NCBI GenBank assembly: GCA_026002855.1
Contig: BPGD01000001.1
Span: forward strand, 1,329,972-1,393,971
Length of the DNA: 64,000 nucleotides
Direction: 5' to 3'
Source: Bryobacteraceae bacterium
GTDB lineage: Bacteria; Acidobacteriota; Terriglobia; Bryobacterales; Bryobacteraceae
Below, in pieces: positions 1 to 9,495 of the stretch. The translations under genes were made by a program, and so were the position numbers. The notes under the pieces are model-generated. The model searched no databases and was not told the origin of the DNA. It worked only from the letters and a program-made list of their open reading frames with translations. How positions within the stretch are numbered: the first letter of the stretch is position 1; each line of letters opens with the position of its first letter.

Positions 1-106
1 GCGGCTCGCGGGTGCGCGACCAGGCAATGCCCTGCGGCGAGACCTCGAAAACGAGCTCCGGCGGCGGATCCACAACCAGCGATTTCAGTCGGTGCAGCCA
101 GCTCAT
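1..106 (-). CDS. Start of a PilM-like pilus assembly protein (partial)
   Basis: The first 35 codons of a gene that runs off the left edge. The protein begins MSWLHRLKSLVVDPPPELVF and continues as FEVSPQGIAWSRTREP. Its ATG follows the pilB stop directly (TGA at 109-107, ATG at 106-104), so it is co-translated with pilB. A short amphipathic start followed by a beta-hairpin of the type F-x-V-x-x-x-G-I-A-W is compatible with the actin-like ATPase PilM, which links the pilus inner-membrane platform to the motor. The pilC-pilB order upstream supports this, but too little protein is visible for certainty. Confidence 0.55.
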   Translation of the reverse strand, partial: MSWLHRLKSLVVDPPPELVFEVSPQGIAWSRTREP

Positions 107-1729
<1,623 letters not shown>

Positions 1730-1738
1730 CGCGCCCTC

Positions 1739-2944
1739 CTATTTCATCGCGTCGGCCAGCGAGAAGATCGGCAGGTATAGCGAGACAAGCACGAACGCCA
1801 CGAACAGGCCCATGAAGATCATGATGGCCGGCTCGATCAGCGAAAGCGCCGCCTGCATGCGCGTGTTGACGTCGTCTTCGTAAAACTCGGCCACGCTGTT
1901 CAGCATCTGCGGCAGCGCGCCGGTGCTCTCGCCCACCTCGATCATGTCGATCGCCAGCCCCGGAATCAGCCCGGTCGAGGCCAGCGCGCCCGACAGCGAC
2001 TGCCCCTCTTTCACCCGCTTCTGCGCCTCGGCCAGCGCCCCGCGAAGCAGCGGGCTGCCGACCGACTGCGACGCCGTCTCCATGCCCTGCACCAGCGGAA
2101 TGCCGCCCGACAGCAGCGTCGCCAGCAGCCGCGCCAGTTGCGCCACCTGGTACTTGAGCCAGATTTCGCCGAGCAACGGCGTGCGCACCTTCAGCCGGTC
2201 CGCCACCGCGCGGCCCGCGTCCGTTCGCAGGTAGTAACGGAGGCCGGCGATGACAAGCGCCAGCGCCACCGCGCCGGCCACAATGAACTTCTCGGCCGCC
2301 AGCCCCACCGTGATCAGCAGGCGCGTCGGCGCCGGCAGCGGAGCGTTCGTCGTCGAATACAGCTCGGCAAAGCGCGGCACGACGAACGTTACCAGAAACA
2401 CCACCAGCCCGATCACCAGCAGCACCAGCACGCTCGGATAGATCAGCGACAGCAGGATCTTCTTCCTCACCGCCAGCGCCAGCCGCTGATAAGCCAGATA
2501 GCGCTCCAGCACTTCGCCGAGCGCGCCGCTGCGCTCGCCTGCCATGATCGAGGTGACGTAAATCGGCGGGAACATCTGCTGCCGCGCGAAGGCCTCGCTC
2601 AACAGCGAGCCTTTCCTGACGTCGTCGCGGATCTCGGCGACCACCGGACCGAGCTTCGAATCCGTCAGCCGGTCGGCCAACAGGTCGAGACATTTCAGGA
2701 TTGGCAGCCCGGCGCGGAACAGCGTGATGAACTGCTGATTGAAGATCAGGAACTTCTCTAGGTCGAGTTTCCGTTTCTTGCCTGCCGCCGGGACCAGGCT
2801 CAGCCCCACGCGCGGGCGCACCGAGTAAACGAGGTAGCCCTGCTGAGCGAGCCGCTCGCGCGCTTCCTGCTCGCTGGCGGCTTCCACCACCTCCTGGCGG
2901 ATCTCGCCACGGGCATCCGCATATTTGAGCGCATACTGGGGCAT
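1739..2944 (-). CDS. pilC: Type IV pilus inner-membrane platform protein PilC / GspF family
   Basis: A 401-residue polytopic membrane protein with two repeated T2SSF domains (LRAGLPILKCLDLLA at about residues 70-85 and LLSGGIPLVQGMETASQSVG at about 265-285). Hydrophobic helices follow each repeat and a third sits at the C-terminus (IMIFMGLFVAFVLVSLYLPI). It forms the platform that PilB turns to assemble pilin. I start at MPQYALKYADARG, which matches the usual PilC start (short strand, then EAxSxxEAxxRL). The frame stays open to 3145, but that extension overlaps the preceding receiver gene and has no family character. Same operon as pilB. Confidence 0.92.
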   Translation of the reverse strand: MPQYALKYADARGEIRQEVVEAASEQEARERLAQQGYLVYSVRPRVGLSLVPAAGKKRKLDLEKFLIFNQQFITLFRAGLPILKCLDLLADRLTDSKLGPVVAEIRDDVRKGSLLSEAFARQQMFPPIYVTSIMAGERSGALGEVLERYLAYQRLALAVRKKILLSLIYPSVLVLLVIGLVVFLVTFVVPRFAELYSTTNAPLPAPTRLLITVGLAAEKFIVAGAVALALVIAGLRYYLRTDAGRAVADRLKVRTPLLGEIWLKYQVAQLARLLATLLSGGIPLVQGMETASQSVGSPLLRGALAEAQKRVKEGQSLSGALASTGLIPGLAIDMIEVGESTGALPQMLNSVAEFYEDDVNTRMQAALSLIEPAIMIFMGLFVAFVLVSLYLPIFSLADAMK

Positions 2945-3098
2945 GGACGCAGTGCGACCCTCACTAGGGTTGACGCCGAAAGCGCCCGCGCCGTGCAAAG
3001 CTGCCGGATCCAATGCGAAAAGCGAGATAATCCGCCAGAAGTAGTTTTTTGGAGCCGGGAAACTACAAAATAGGCGATATCCGGTTCGTTTCGCAGGC

Positions 3099-3566
3099 TT
3101 ACGACTTGCGCAGTCGCCGGAAACGACGCGAAGCTCGTCGGCCAATCAGATTAGCTACTTGGCCGAGCAGTTCGGGGACATTTTCTGCTTCCACCAGCAT
3201 TCGGGTGGGTCTTGCCCGTCGTCCCTGCCTGGGATCCGAGGCCCGCCATGAGGTCACCAGCGCCGTGGCCGGGCGGTATTCTTTCATCCGGGCGTGAGCC
3301 AGGACTTTGAGCCCCGCCTCCGGTGACTCCATGGCCAGATCCGTGAGCACAAGCTCGTACTCGGACTCATCCAGCAGGCTCACCGCTTCGGCAGCGGAGG
3401 CCGCCGCGTCCACCTGGTAGCCGCCTGCTTCGAGCACGGTTTGCAGCGTAAGCCGCGCGGCTGGATCGTCGTCGGCCACCAGAACCCGGGCCATTCGCTG
3501 TCCAGACTTGTTTCTGCCCGGCACATGAGCCAGTTCCGAGGCAGCCGGGCTTCGTCGCGTCGTCAT
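3099..3566 (-). CDS. Degenerate response-regulator receiver-domain protein
   Basis: A 155-residue single-domain receiver (REC) protein with no output domain. After a basic N-terminal stretch the CheY-like fold starts at MARVLVADDD. The acidic triad (D32-D34), the phospho-acceptor position (D76 in VLTDLAM) and the switch Thr (T105 in ALVTSW) are present. The conserved Lys of beta-5 is missing: the aligned segment reads MLVEAENV, with Glu at about residue 126. Three in-frame starts exist (3599, 3566, 3494). I chose 3566 because AGGAG lies just upstream, although spacing is short; 3494 would give the bare REC domain. It sits upstream of pilC on the same strand, so a role in pilus control is possible. 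The extended C-terminus is Arg-rich. Confidence 0.8.
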   Translation of the reverse strand: MTTRRSPAASELAHVPGRNKSGQRMARVLVADDDPAARLTLQTVLEAGGYQVDAAASAAEAVSLLDESEYELVLTDLAMESPEAGLKVLAHARMKEYRPATALVTSWRASDPRQGRRARPTRMLVEAENVPELLGQVANLIGRRASRRFRRLRKS

Positions 3567-3616
3567 GAACTCCTGTTCATTCAATGGGCTAGGCGGCACA
3601 TACCGCCTTTGCCCTC

Positions 3617-3644
3617 AGTGTAAACCCAATCGGGCGAATTTGAA
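3617..3644 (-). promoter_or_regulatory. Putative promoter of the receiver-domain gene, with a direct repeat
   Basis: On the minus strand TTCAAA (3644-3639) and TACACT (3622-3617) are separated by 16 nt, a reasonable sigma-70 promoter about 50 nt before the 3566 start. The -35 box lies inside a 9-bp direct repeat, TCAAATTCG, present at 3657-3649 and 3643-3635, i.e. 14 bp apart. Such a repeat could bind a regulator. Confidence 0.4.
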
Positions 3645-3702
3645 CCCACGAATTTGAGGTGGATCCGTCCTATAGGCACGGCCAAGAGGGACGCTTTGAC
3701 AC

Positions 3703-5022
3703 TCAGCCTTCCGTTCCGAAAACCCGCCGAAAAATGGCGCGCACATGGCGGAGCTGGCGTTCCGGCGAAAAGGCGTGGGCGATCTGCTCCGGACTGAGAT
3801 ACTTGCGGACTTCCGGGTTGGACTCGATCGCCGCCCGGAAATCGCCCTCTTCCCGCCAGGCCTTCATCGCCTCGCCCTGCACCAGCCGGTAGGCGTCCTC
3901 CCGCAGCATTCCCGCCGCCGTCAGATCCAGCAGCAGCTGGCCGGAAAAGACCAGCCCGCGGGTCAGCTCGAGGTTGCGCAGCATCCGCTCCGGAAAGACC
4001 TGCATTCCGTCCACCAGCCAGACGGTCTTTGCTAAGAGGTAGTCCGTGAGGATGCACGAATCGGGCAGAATGATCCGCTCGACGCTGGAATGCGAGATGT
4101 CCCGTTCGTGCCAGAGGGCGATATTTTCAAACGCCGCCTGGAGGTTGGCGCGCACCACCCGCGCGAGGCCACAGATCTGCTCGCTCACCACCGGGTTGCG
4201 CTTGTGAGGCATGGCGCTTGAACCCTTCTGGGCGCCCTCTGCAAATGGCTCCTCCGCCTCTCGCACCTCGGTCCTTTGCAGGTGCCGGATTTCAAGCGCG
4301 ATCTTCTCACACAGGGCGCAGGCCAGGGCGAGCGCGCTGACAAAGGCGGCGTGGCGGTCGCGCGAGATGACCTGGCTGGCAATCGGCGCCACCTTCAGGC
4401 CCAGCTTTGCGCAGATCGCCTCTTCGGCTTCCGGTGAAAGATGGGCCAGGTTGCCCACGGCCCCGGAGAGTTTGCCGACACGCAGGTCCTCCGCCGCCGC
4501 CTCAATCCGGTGCCGCGCCCGCCGGCCTTCGTCGTACCAGAGAGCCAGCTTCAGACCAAACGTGATCGGTTCGGCGTGGACGCCATGCGTGCGCCCGATA
4601 GCCAAGGTGTCCCGAAACTCGAAGGCGCGCCGACGGAGAACTTCGAGCAGGCGGTCGAGTCCATCGAGGATCAGACGCGCCGCCTGTCGCAATTGCAGAG
4701 CCTGCGCCGTATCTACTACATCGTTCGAGGTGAGACCGTAATGAAGCCAGCGGGACGCCTCAGCAAACCCCTTGACCCTTAAACTTTCCGCTACGCAAGT
4801 AGTAAATGCGATGACATCATGGCGGACTTCGCGCTCGATTTCCTGGATCCGTTCTACACGGAACGTGGCGTGCTCGCGAAGCAGACGTGCCGCCTCGGCA
4901 GGGATCTCGCCGCGGTCGGCCAACACTTCGGCCGTGGCCAGCTCGACCTCCAGCCACTGTTGGAACTTGTTGTGATCACTCCAGATGCGCCCCATCTCAG
5001 GGCGTGTGTAGCGTGCGATCAT
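3703..5022 (-). CDS. purB: Adenylosuccinate lyase
   Basis: A 439-residue cytosolic enzyme of the fumarase/aspartase superfamily. It cleaves SAICAR to AICAR and adenylosuccinate to AMP, two steps of purine synthesis. The N-terminus MIARYTRPEMGRIWSDHNK is typical of the Bacillus-type PurB, and the superfamily signature SSAMPHKRNP with its flexible catalytic Ser loop is intact at about residues 265-275. Catalytic His residues lie in the RTHG and TSNDV regions. Length is normal. The start is 12 nt after the stop of the hydrolase at 5035. No other purine genes are nearby. Confidence 0.95.
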   Translation of the reverse strand: MIARYTRPEMGRIWSDHNKFQQWLEVELATAEVLADRGEIPAEAARLLREHATFRVERIQEIEREVRHDVIAFTTCVAESLRVKGFAEASRWLHYGLTSNDVVDTAQALQLRQAARLILDGLDRLLEVLRRRAFEFRDTLAIGRTHGVHAEPITFGLKLALWYDEGRRARHRIEAAAEDLRVGKLSGAVGNLAHLSPEAEEAICAKLGLKVAPIASQVISRDRHAAFVSALALACALCEKIALEIRHLQRTEVREAEEPFAEGAQKGSSAMPHKRNPVVSEQICGLARVVRANLQAAFENIALWHERDISHSSVERIILPDSCILTDYLLAKTVWLVDGMQVFPERMLRNLELTRGLVFSGQLLLDLTAAGMLREDAYRLVQGEAMKAWREEGDFRAAIESNPEVRKYLSPEQIAHAFSPERQLRHVRAIFRRVFGTEG

Positions 5023-5034
5023 GACAGAATCTTT

Positions 5035-5814
5035 CTACAAAAGAAATACCTCAGACTGCCGCCTTGGCTCCACCACCACCAAACGCGGTTCACGGCCGCG
5101 GCGGCGCAGCGCCTGGCGCGCGCTCAACTCGGCCTCCCAGACCGTGTTGTTCTGCTCACTCAGGTGGCCAAGCACGAGCCATTGCGTCTCGTCGGGCAGG
5201 TCGGCGGCGATGTAGTCGCAGGCGGCGTCGTTCGACAGGTGTCCATTTCGGGACAGAATCCGCTGCTTGAGGTGCCAGGGATAGGGCCCCACCTTGAGCA
5301 GCTCAGGGTGGTGATTCGACTCTAGGAGCAGGAAATGCGCTCCCCGCAGGTGGAACTTCACACTGTCCGGCAGGTAACCGAGGTCGGTGGCAATGGCGAT
5401 CTTGATGCCTTGCGCGGTGAAGGTGTAGCCCACCGGGTCGCGGGCGTCGTGCGGGAGCGTGAACGACTGCACGCGCAGATCCCGGAAGTCAAACGCGGCT
5501 CCGGCCTGGAAGGTCTCCAGCGGTGGCGGCGGCGAGTTGCCCCAATCGAGCAGTGGCGCTGTCTCGTGTGTTGCGAAGACCGGCACGCGGCCGCCGAGAC
5601 AGCGGTTGATGACCGGGAGGCCGGCGATGTGATCCGTGTGCTCGTGGGTGATGAAGATGGCGTCCAGACGAGCGGGGTCTTCGCCGATGGCGGCCAACCG
5701 GGCGAATGTCTCCTTGCGGTTGATGCCGGCGTCGACGAGGATTCGGGTCTTTTCGGTCGAGAGAAAGATCGAATTGCCAGCGCTCGACGAGGCGAGCACA
5801 CACGCTTTGACGAT
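5035..5814 (-). CDS. Metallo-beta-lactamase-fold hydrolase (YycJ/WalJ-like)
   Basis: About 259 residues. It carries the HxHxDH metal motif (THEHTDHIAG) and the further His/Asp ligands of the beta-lactamase fold. The start resembles the YycJ/WalJ group, whose first strand reads VxVLxSxSxGN: here VKACVLASSSAGNS. That strand lies upstream of the first conventional start codon, GTG at 5799, which would cut it off. The only plausible initiation codon is AUC at 5814, six bases after a perfect AGGAGG (5821-5826). There is no in-frame ATG, GTG or TTG between this site and the upstream region. If the AUC proposal is wrong, the gene is 5035-5799. Function is probably nucleic-acid or phosphodiester hydrolysis; the exact substrate is unknown. 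It is 12 nt upstream of purB. Confidence 0.85.
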   Translation of the reverse strand: MVKACVLASSSAGNSIFLSTEKTRILVDAGINRKETFARLAAIGEDPARLDAIFITHEHTDHIAGLPVINRCLGGRVPVFATHETAPLLDWGNSPPPPLETFQAGAAFDFRDLRVQSFTLPHDARDPVGYTFTAQGIKIAIATDLGYLPDSVKFHLRGAHFLLLESNHHPELLKVGPYPWHLKQRILSRNGHLSNDAACDYIAADLPDETQWLVLGHLSEQNNTVWEAELSARQALRRRGREPRLVVVEPRRQSEVFLL

Positions 5815-5909
5815 GGCGGCCCTCCTGGGATCTCTTCCATGGTAAACCAGCCTGCCTCGTGGGAGGCCGGCTCTGGCAGGAAAACGGCGCCGGAACGAGG
5901 CGGGGCACC

Positions 5910-6815
5910 TCAGGCGAGATAGTCGAACAGCGAGCGGCGCGGCGAAGCGGCGCGGACCTGGAGGGCGGCTTCCTGTGTAAAGCGCACCTGCTGGAGTTCG
6001 ACAATGGATTCCGTCAGATCGGCGTCCTCGATGGAGGCCACCTGTGTCTGGAGGCGCAGCTTCATCGCCGAGGCCGTCTCCAGCCCGTCGGCGATCTGCG
6101 TCTGAACGTTGCCATAGAACATGAGCGCCGCGTTCAGGTGAGCAGCCATGTCAGCCAGCGGAGCCAGGGCGGACTGCATCGCCTGTTCGTCGCCGCTCAG
6201 CAGCGCCTGCCGCAGTGTTTCCATCCCGGCCAGAACGTTCAACCGCGGATTCGGGTTGGCGAAAATCCACTCGGCATCCAGCGAGACGCGAAAGGTGACG
6301 CCCGTAGGGTGGATGGCCTCGCGCGTGGCGGCCGCGCCGCGGTAGGGACCCCAGGGAGGCGTGGCCGACCAGTCCATCAGAAACGGGGCTGTCTGGTCGG
6401 CATTGCCGGCGAAGATGTAGCGGCCGTCAACCTGGGTGTTGGCAATGCCCGTCATCCGCTCGATCAGGCTCTGGATTTCGTCGGCGATGCCGCGCCGAGT
6501 CGTCTCGGTCTGGATGCCGCTGGCGCCGGTCATGCCGAGCGTCCGCACACGATCGAAGAGTTTCACGGCCTGCTGGAGGACTCCTTCGGCGCCGTCCACC
6601 TCAGTCTTGAACCGGCCCAGATTGGCCTGGATCTGGTCGAGCCGCGCCAGGTCCGCCTTGGCGCCCAGCAGGCTGACGACGCGGTCCGGCGCATCCGAGG
6701 GGGCAGCCACGCGCTTGCCTCCGGCCACCTCGCGCTGGGCGCGCTCGAGACGGGAGTTCAGGCCTCTCAGATGCTCAAGAAAGCGGTTCGTGGCGGCGTC
6801 CAGCGAGCGAATCAT
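5910..6815 (-). CDS. flgL: Flagellar hook-filament junction protein FlgL
   Basis: A 301-residue flagellin-like protein (HAP3). The N-terminus is the D0/D1 coiled coil typical of flagellins (NSRLERAQREVAGGKRV, then PSDAPDRVVSLLGAKADL) and the C-terminus is the matching helix (ASIEDADLTESIVELQQ followed by RFTQEAALQV). It is secreted by the flagellar export apparatus and joins hook to filament. Length is normal for FlgL. It is the last gene of flgM-flgN-flgK-flgL, 72 nt after flgK. The fliW/csrA genes that often follow flgL are absent here. Confidence 0.92.
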   Translation of the reverse strand: MIRSLDAATNRFLEHLRGLNSRLERAQREVAGGKRVAAPSDAPDRVVSLLGAKADLARLDQIQANLGRFKTEVDGAEGVLQQAVKLFDRVRTLGMTGASGIQTETTRRGIADEIQSLIERMTGIANTQVDGRYIFAGNADQTAPFLMDWSATPPWGPYRGAAATREAIHPTGVTFRVSLDAEWIFANPNPRLNVLAGMETLRQALLSGDEQAMQSALAPLADMAAHLNAALMFYGNVQTQIADGLETASAMKLRLQTQVASIEDADLTESIVELQQVRFTQEAALQVRAASPRRSLFDYLA

Positions 6816-6887
6816 CGTTCATGTCCTCATGGCGGGCAGCCGGTATGCGGCTGCCCGGCGCGGGCGCGTTGCGGCGTCCTGCCTCTC

Positions 6888-8252
6888 TTAACGGACGAGG
6901 CCGAGCACGGTTTGAGTCATTTCGTCGAGCACGCGGATCATCTGCGCGGCCGCCTCATAGGCCCGCTGGAACTGCATCAGCAGCACCGCCTCCTCGTCCA
7001 GGTTCACCTTCTGGATGTTCTCGCGAAACTGCCGGGCCTGAAGCTCAAGCTGGCGTGAGACGGTGTCGGACTCGCGCGCCTCGGCCACCAGCCGTCCCAC
7101 CGAAGCGGCCTGCACGCCATAGAACTGGACATAGCTGTAGCCCTGGACCTGGCGCTGCTGGCCGAGTTCGGCCACCTGCACCGCCACGCCGTTGCCGCCC
7201 GGAGCGGACGGATCGGCCGCAGGCAGCTCTCGCGCCGTCATCGACGTGCGGGCGAGGGTCCGCGCGGCCCCGGCCGTCGAATCGTAGACAAACAGGCCCT
7301 GCGCGGGGGCGTTGCCATCGAGGTCCAGGCCACCGGCCAGCAGTCCATTCACGTCGTCGGCCAGCGTCTGCGCCAGCAGGTCGAGATCAGCCATCCTCTG
7401 GGGCAGCACGTTGTTGCGAACCTCCAGCAACGCGCGGATGCGGCCACCGGAGACGTTTGCGGTGACGGCATTGCCTTCGGCGTCGCGCAGGTCCACCCGT
7501 GCCGGATCGCTCGTGTCCACCGTCAGCGGCCAGGCTCGGTCGCCCGCCACCAGCAGCGTCTGCCCGCCCAGATACAGCGACACGCTGCCGTCCTCGCGCC
7601 GCAGCACGGTCACGTCGGCCAGCGCGCTGACGTCTTCGAGCAGGTTGTTCAGCCGGGCCTGGAGCCCGGCGTCGTCCTGCGCGCGGAAGTCCTCGCGGAA
7701 GATCCGGTTGATCGCAACAATCTGATCGAGCTTCTCGTTCAGTTCCCCGACTCGCGCCACCAACGCCTGCTCGGCCGAGCGTTGCGCCTCGGTAAGCCCG
7801 GCAGCCATGGACTGGAAGGAGCGGGCCAGCGCATCCGCCCGGTCAAGGACCACCTGCCGCGCCGCCAGGTCGTTCGGCGCCACAGTGAGGGCGGCAAAGG
7901 CCTGAAAGAAGCGGTTGATCGCTCCGCCCAGGCCGGAGTCCTGCCCAATGTCAAACAGCGGCTCAATCTGCTCGAGTTGCGCCCGGCGCTCGTCGGCGTA
8001 CCCCGATGCGCTCATCCGCTGCCGCACCGAGGCTTCCGCGTATGCGTTGCGCAGGCTCAGCGTTCCGCCCGAGGCCACACCGCCAGGCAGCCCGCGGTCA
8101 AGATCCATCGGCAGCGCCGTCAACAACTGCACCTGTTTGGCATAGCCCGGCGTGGAGGCGTTGGCCACGTTGGACTGCACTACGCCCACCGCGCGCTCGA
8201 ACACCTTCATCGCTCCGGCGGCGTTGCGCAGCGAAACGAACAGGTTCCCCAC
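6888..8252 (-). CDS. flgK: Flagellar hook-associated protein FlgK
   Basis: A 454-residue HAP1. The N-terminal rod/hook signature NVANASTPGYAKQVQ lies at about residues 30-45, and the C-terminal helix carries LDEEAVLLMQFQRAYEAAAQ and MIRVLDEMTQTVLGLVR, characteristic of FlgK. It sits between hook and FlgL. The start is a GTG with a perfect Shine-Dalgarno (AAGGAG, 6 nt spacing). The SD lies between the flgN-like stop (8264) and the start, consistent with tight coupling. Somewhat short compared with the enteric protein (about 550), as often outside enterics. Confidence 0.94.
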   Translation of the reverse strand: MGNLFVSLRNAAGAMKVFERAVGVVQSNVANASTPGYAKQVQLLTALPMDLDRGLPGGVASGGTLSLRNAYAEASVRQRMSASGYADERRAQLEQIEPLFDIGQDSGLGGAINRFFQAFAALTVAPNDLAARQVVLDRADALARSFQSMAAGLTEAQRSAEQALVARVGELNEKLDQIVAINRIFREDFRAQDDAGLQARLNNLLEDVSALADVTVLRREDGSVSLYLGGQTLLVAGDRAWPLTVDTSDPARVDLRDAEGNAVTANVSGGRIRALLEVRNNVLPQRMADLDLLAQTLADDVNGLLAGGLDLDGNAPAQGLFVYDSTAGAARTLARTSMTARELPAADPSAPGGNGVAVQVAELGQQRQVQGYSYVQFYGVQAASVGRLVAEARESDTVSRQLELQARQFRENIQKVNLDEEAVLLMQFQRAYEAAAQMIRVLDEMTQTVLGLVR

Positions 8253-8263
8253 GGCGTTCTCCT

Positions 8264-8641
8264 TCAGCCGACCTCATCCACCCGCCCAGGCCGTGCCGCC
8301 ACCGGCCCCGCCGGCCCATAGCCCGTTGCCAGCCCGGCCGCCACGCTCCAGCCTCCGGCGAGTTCCAGCGCCCCATGCACAAGCACTTCCACCCGCCCGA
8401 GCTCGTCAGCCCACGCCCTCAGCGCCGGTTCCAGACACGGGCGCTCTTCCACCTGGCCTTGGCGCAGCCGCCGCTCCAACTCGCCCAGCCGCAGGCCTGC
8501 CTCTTCCAGCGCATCAACCAGTCCTTCCGCTCCGGCCGGTCCAGCGAGCGCCCGCTCCCGGATCCTCGCGGCCGCGAGCCTCAACCGGTCGGCCAGCTCG
8601 CCCGCCGCCGCCCGGTCCGGCCCCTCGTCAGAGCCCCTCAT
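8264..8641 (-). CDS. FlgN-like flagellar export chaperone (by position)
   Basis: A 125-residue, Arg/Glu/Ala-rich, predicted helical protein (RLRLAAARIRERAL, LVDALEEAGLRLGELERRL) starting at MRGSDEGPD. It overlaps the end of flgM by 14 nt and ends 11 nt before flgK. FlgN, the chaperone of FlgK and FlgL, occupies exactly this slot in many operons and is a poorly conserved helical protein of 110-150 residues. I see no decisive sequence motif, so the name rests on context and composition. Confidence 0.7.
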   Translation of the reverse strand: MRGSDEGPDRAAAGELADRLRLAAARIRERALAGPAGAEGLVDALEEAGLRLGELERRLRQGQVEERPCLEPALRAWADELGRVEVLVHGALELAGGWSVAAGLATGYGPAGPVAARPGRVDEVG

Positions 8642-8945
8642 CGCCGCCGCCCATCTCCGCTTCCGCAATCAGAGCGTCCGCAATTGCGTCCGCATCCGGC
8701 GTATAACGGCCCGCCGCAAACTCTTCCGCCAGCTTCGCAATCCGGGCTTCCCGCTCCGGCGAGCCCGACACAAGCTCTCGAATTTTGGCCGAAAGTTCCG
8801 ACAGCGCAACGCGATCCGAAACCGGCGCGCCTTCTGTCTGCCGGATCTTCTCCGCCGCCTGCTGCTGTTGCGCCGCCTCCGTCGCCTGCGCCCTGGCAAC
8901 ATCGGCCGGATTGAGTGGAACCGCGTTCCGGTCGTCGATCTTCAT
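8628..8945 (-). CDS. flgM: Anti-sigma-28 factor FlgM
   Basis: A 105-residue small protein that holds FliA (sigma-28) inactive until it is exported through the finished hook. The family's C-terminal sigma-binding region is visible: VSDRVALSELSAKIRELV, then REARIAKLAEEFAAGRY and TPDADAIADALI. The N-terminus MKIDDRNAV is also typical. ATG with GGAAG 5 nt upstream. First gene of the late flagellar operon and preceded by a sigma-28-like promoter, which implies autoregulation. Confidence 0.93.
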   Translation of the reverse strand: MKIDDRNAVPLNPADVARAQATEAAQQQQAAEKIRQTEGAPVSDRVALSELSAKIRELVSGSPEREARIAKLAEEFAAGRYTPDADAIADALIAEAEMGGGDEGL

Positions 8946-8997
8946 CGTGGCTTCCGCAGCCCGGGTCGCCTGAACCCGGCACCACGCCTCCCTTCGC

Positions 8998-9024
8998 TTA
9001 TCGTCGGCAACGGCGGGATCTTGA
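8998..9024 (-). promoter_or_regulatory. Sigma-28 (FliA)-type promoter of flgM-flgN-flgK-flgL
   Basis: On the minus strand TCAAGATC (9024-9017) is followed after exactly 11 nt by GACGATAA (9005-8998). The FliA consensus is TAAAGTTT-N11-GCCGATAA (TCAAG in the -35 half in several bacteria). The -10 half matches 7 of 8 and the -35 half 5 of 8. It lies in the short gap between the HTH gene and flgM, about 50 nt before the flgM ATG. Confidence 0.65.
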
Positions 9025-9042
9025 GAAAAAGATGGGAGAAGG

Positions 9043-9384
9043 CTAAACCGACTGGAAGAATCGAATCCAGCGCGGCGTCTGGGTGCGGCGAACCTCCACC
9101 ACAGGCTCCTCGGCGCCGGCAGCCGTCTCCCGCCAGTGTTCCAGGATCAGATCCGCATCGTAGCCAATGGCATCCGCATACTGGCGGATGTAGCTGACGG
9201 TAAACACCCCGCCCGGCAGATCTCCATAACGGCCCTCTTCGATCGCCTCGAGGAAGCGCCGGCTGAGCTTGGTCCGGTCGATGATCTCTTCGAGCGACAC
9301 CCGCGCCCGCAACCGATGCTCCCGGAGCGGCAACTTCGCCGGGCCCTGCCTCATTTTTCCGGCTGCCTCGCGGCCTGTGGGCAC
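9043..9384 (-). CDS. RodZ-type helix-turn-helix protein, short form
   Basis: A 113-residue protein with the Cro/C1-like HTH found at the N-terminus of RodZ: LREHRLRARVSLEEIIDRT, then LSRRFLEAIEEGRYGDLP and FTVSYIRQYADAIGYDADLI. The RodZ transmembrane helix and periplasmic domain are absent; the protein stops after a short tail, WIRFFQSV. It may be a stand-alone cytoplasmic regulator or partner. Start GTG at 9384 with GGGAG 6-7 nt upstream; an ATG at 9354 is the alternative. It is immediately upstream of flgM, but the flgM promoter lies between, so co-transcription is not required. Confidence 0.8.
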   Translation of the reverse strand: MPTGREAAGKMRQGPAKLPLREHRLRARVSLEEIIDRTKLSRRFLEAIEEGRYGDLPGGVFTVSYIRQYADAIGYDADLILEHWRETAAGAEEPVVEVRRTQTPRWIRFFQSV

Positions 9385-9429
9385 GTTCGTCTCCCGTGGC
9401 TCTCATCCTAACCAAAATCCCGCCGTTGT

Positions 9430-9447
9430 GGGAATCCCACGATTCCC
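9430..9447. promoter_or_regulatory. Inverted repeat upstream of the HTH gene
   Basis: Perfect 7-bp arms GGGAATC and GATTCCC around a 4-base centre (CCAC), 46-63 bp before the GTG of the HTH gene. There is no T-tract, so it is not a terminator. An operator is possible, perhaps for the adjacent HTH protein. Confidence 0.3.
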
Positions 9448-9495
9448 GTATTTGAGGACACTTTGGACCCTGAGACGCCAGCGCCCCAACCGCCA

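Noticed and set aside
2945-3145. N-terminal extension of PilC
   Set aside because: It overlaps the receiver gene, lacks PilC similarity, and the conserved protein starts at MPQYALKYADARG.
3635-3657. tRNA T-arm-like GGTTCAAATTC on the minus strand
   Set aside because: The arms around it do not pair and no acceptor or anticodon stem can be formed; it belongs to the promoter direct repeat.
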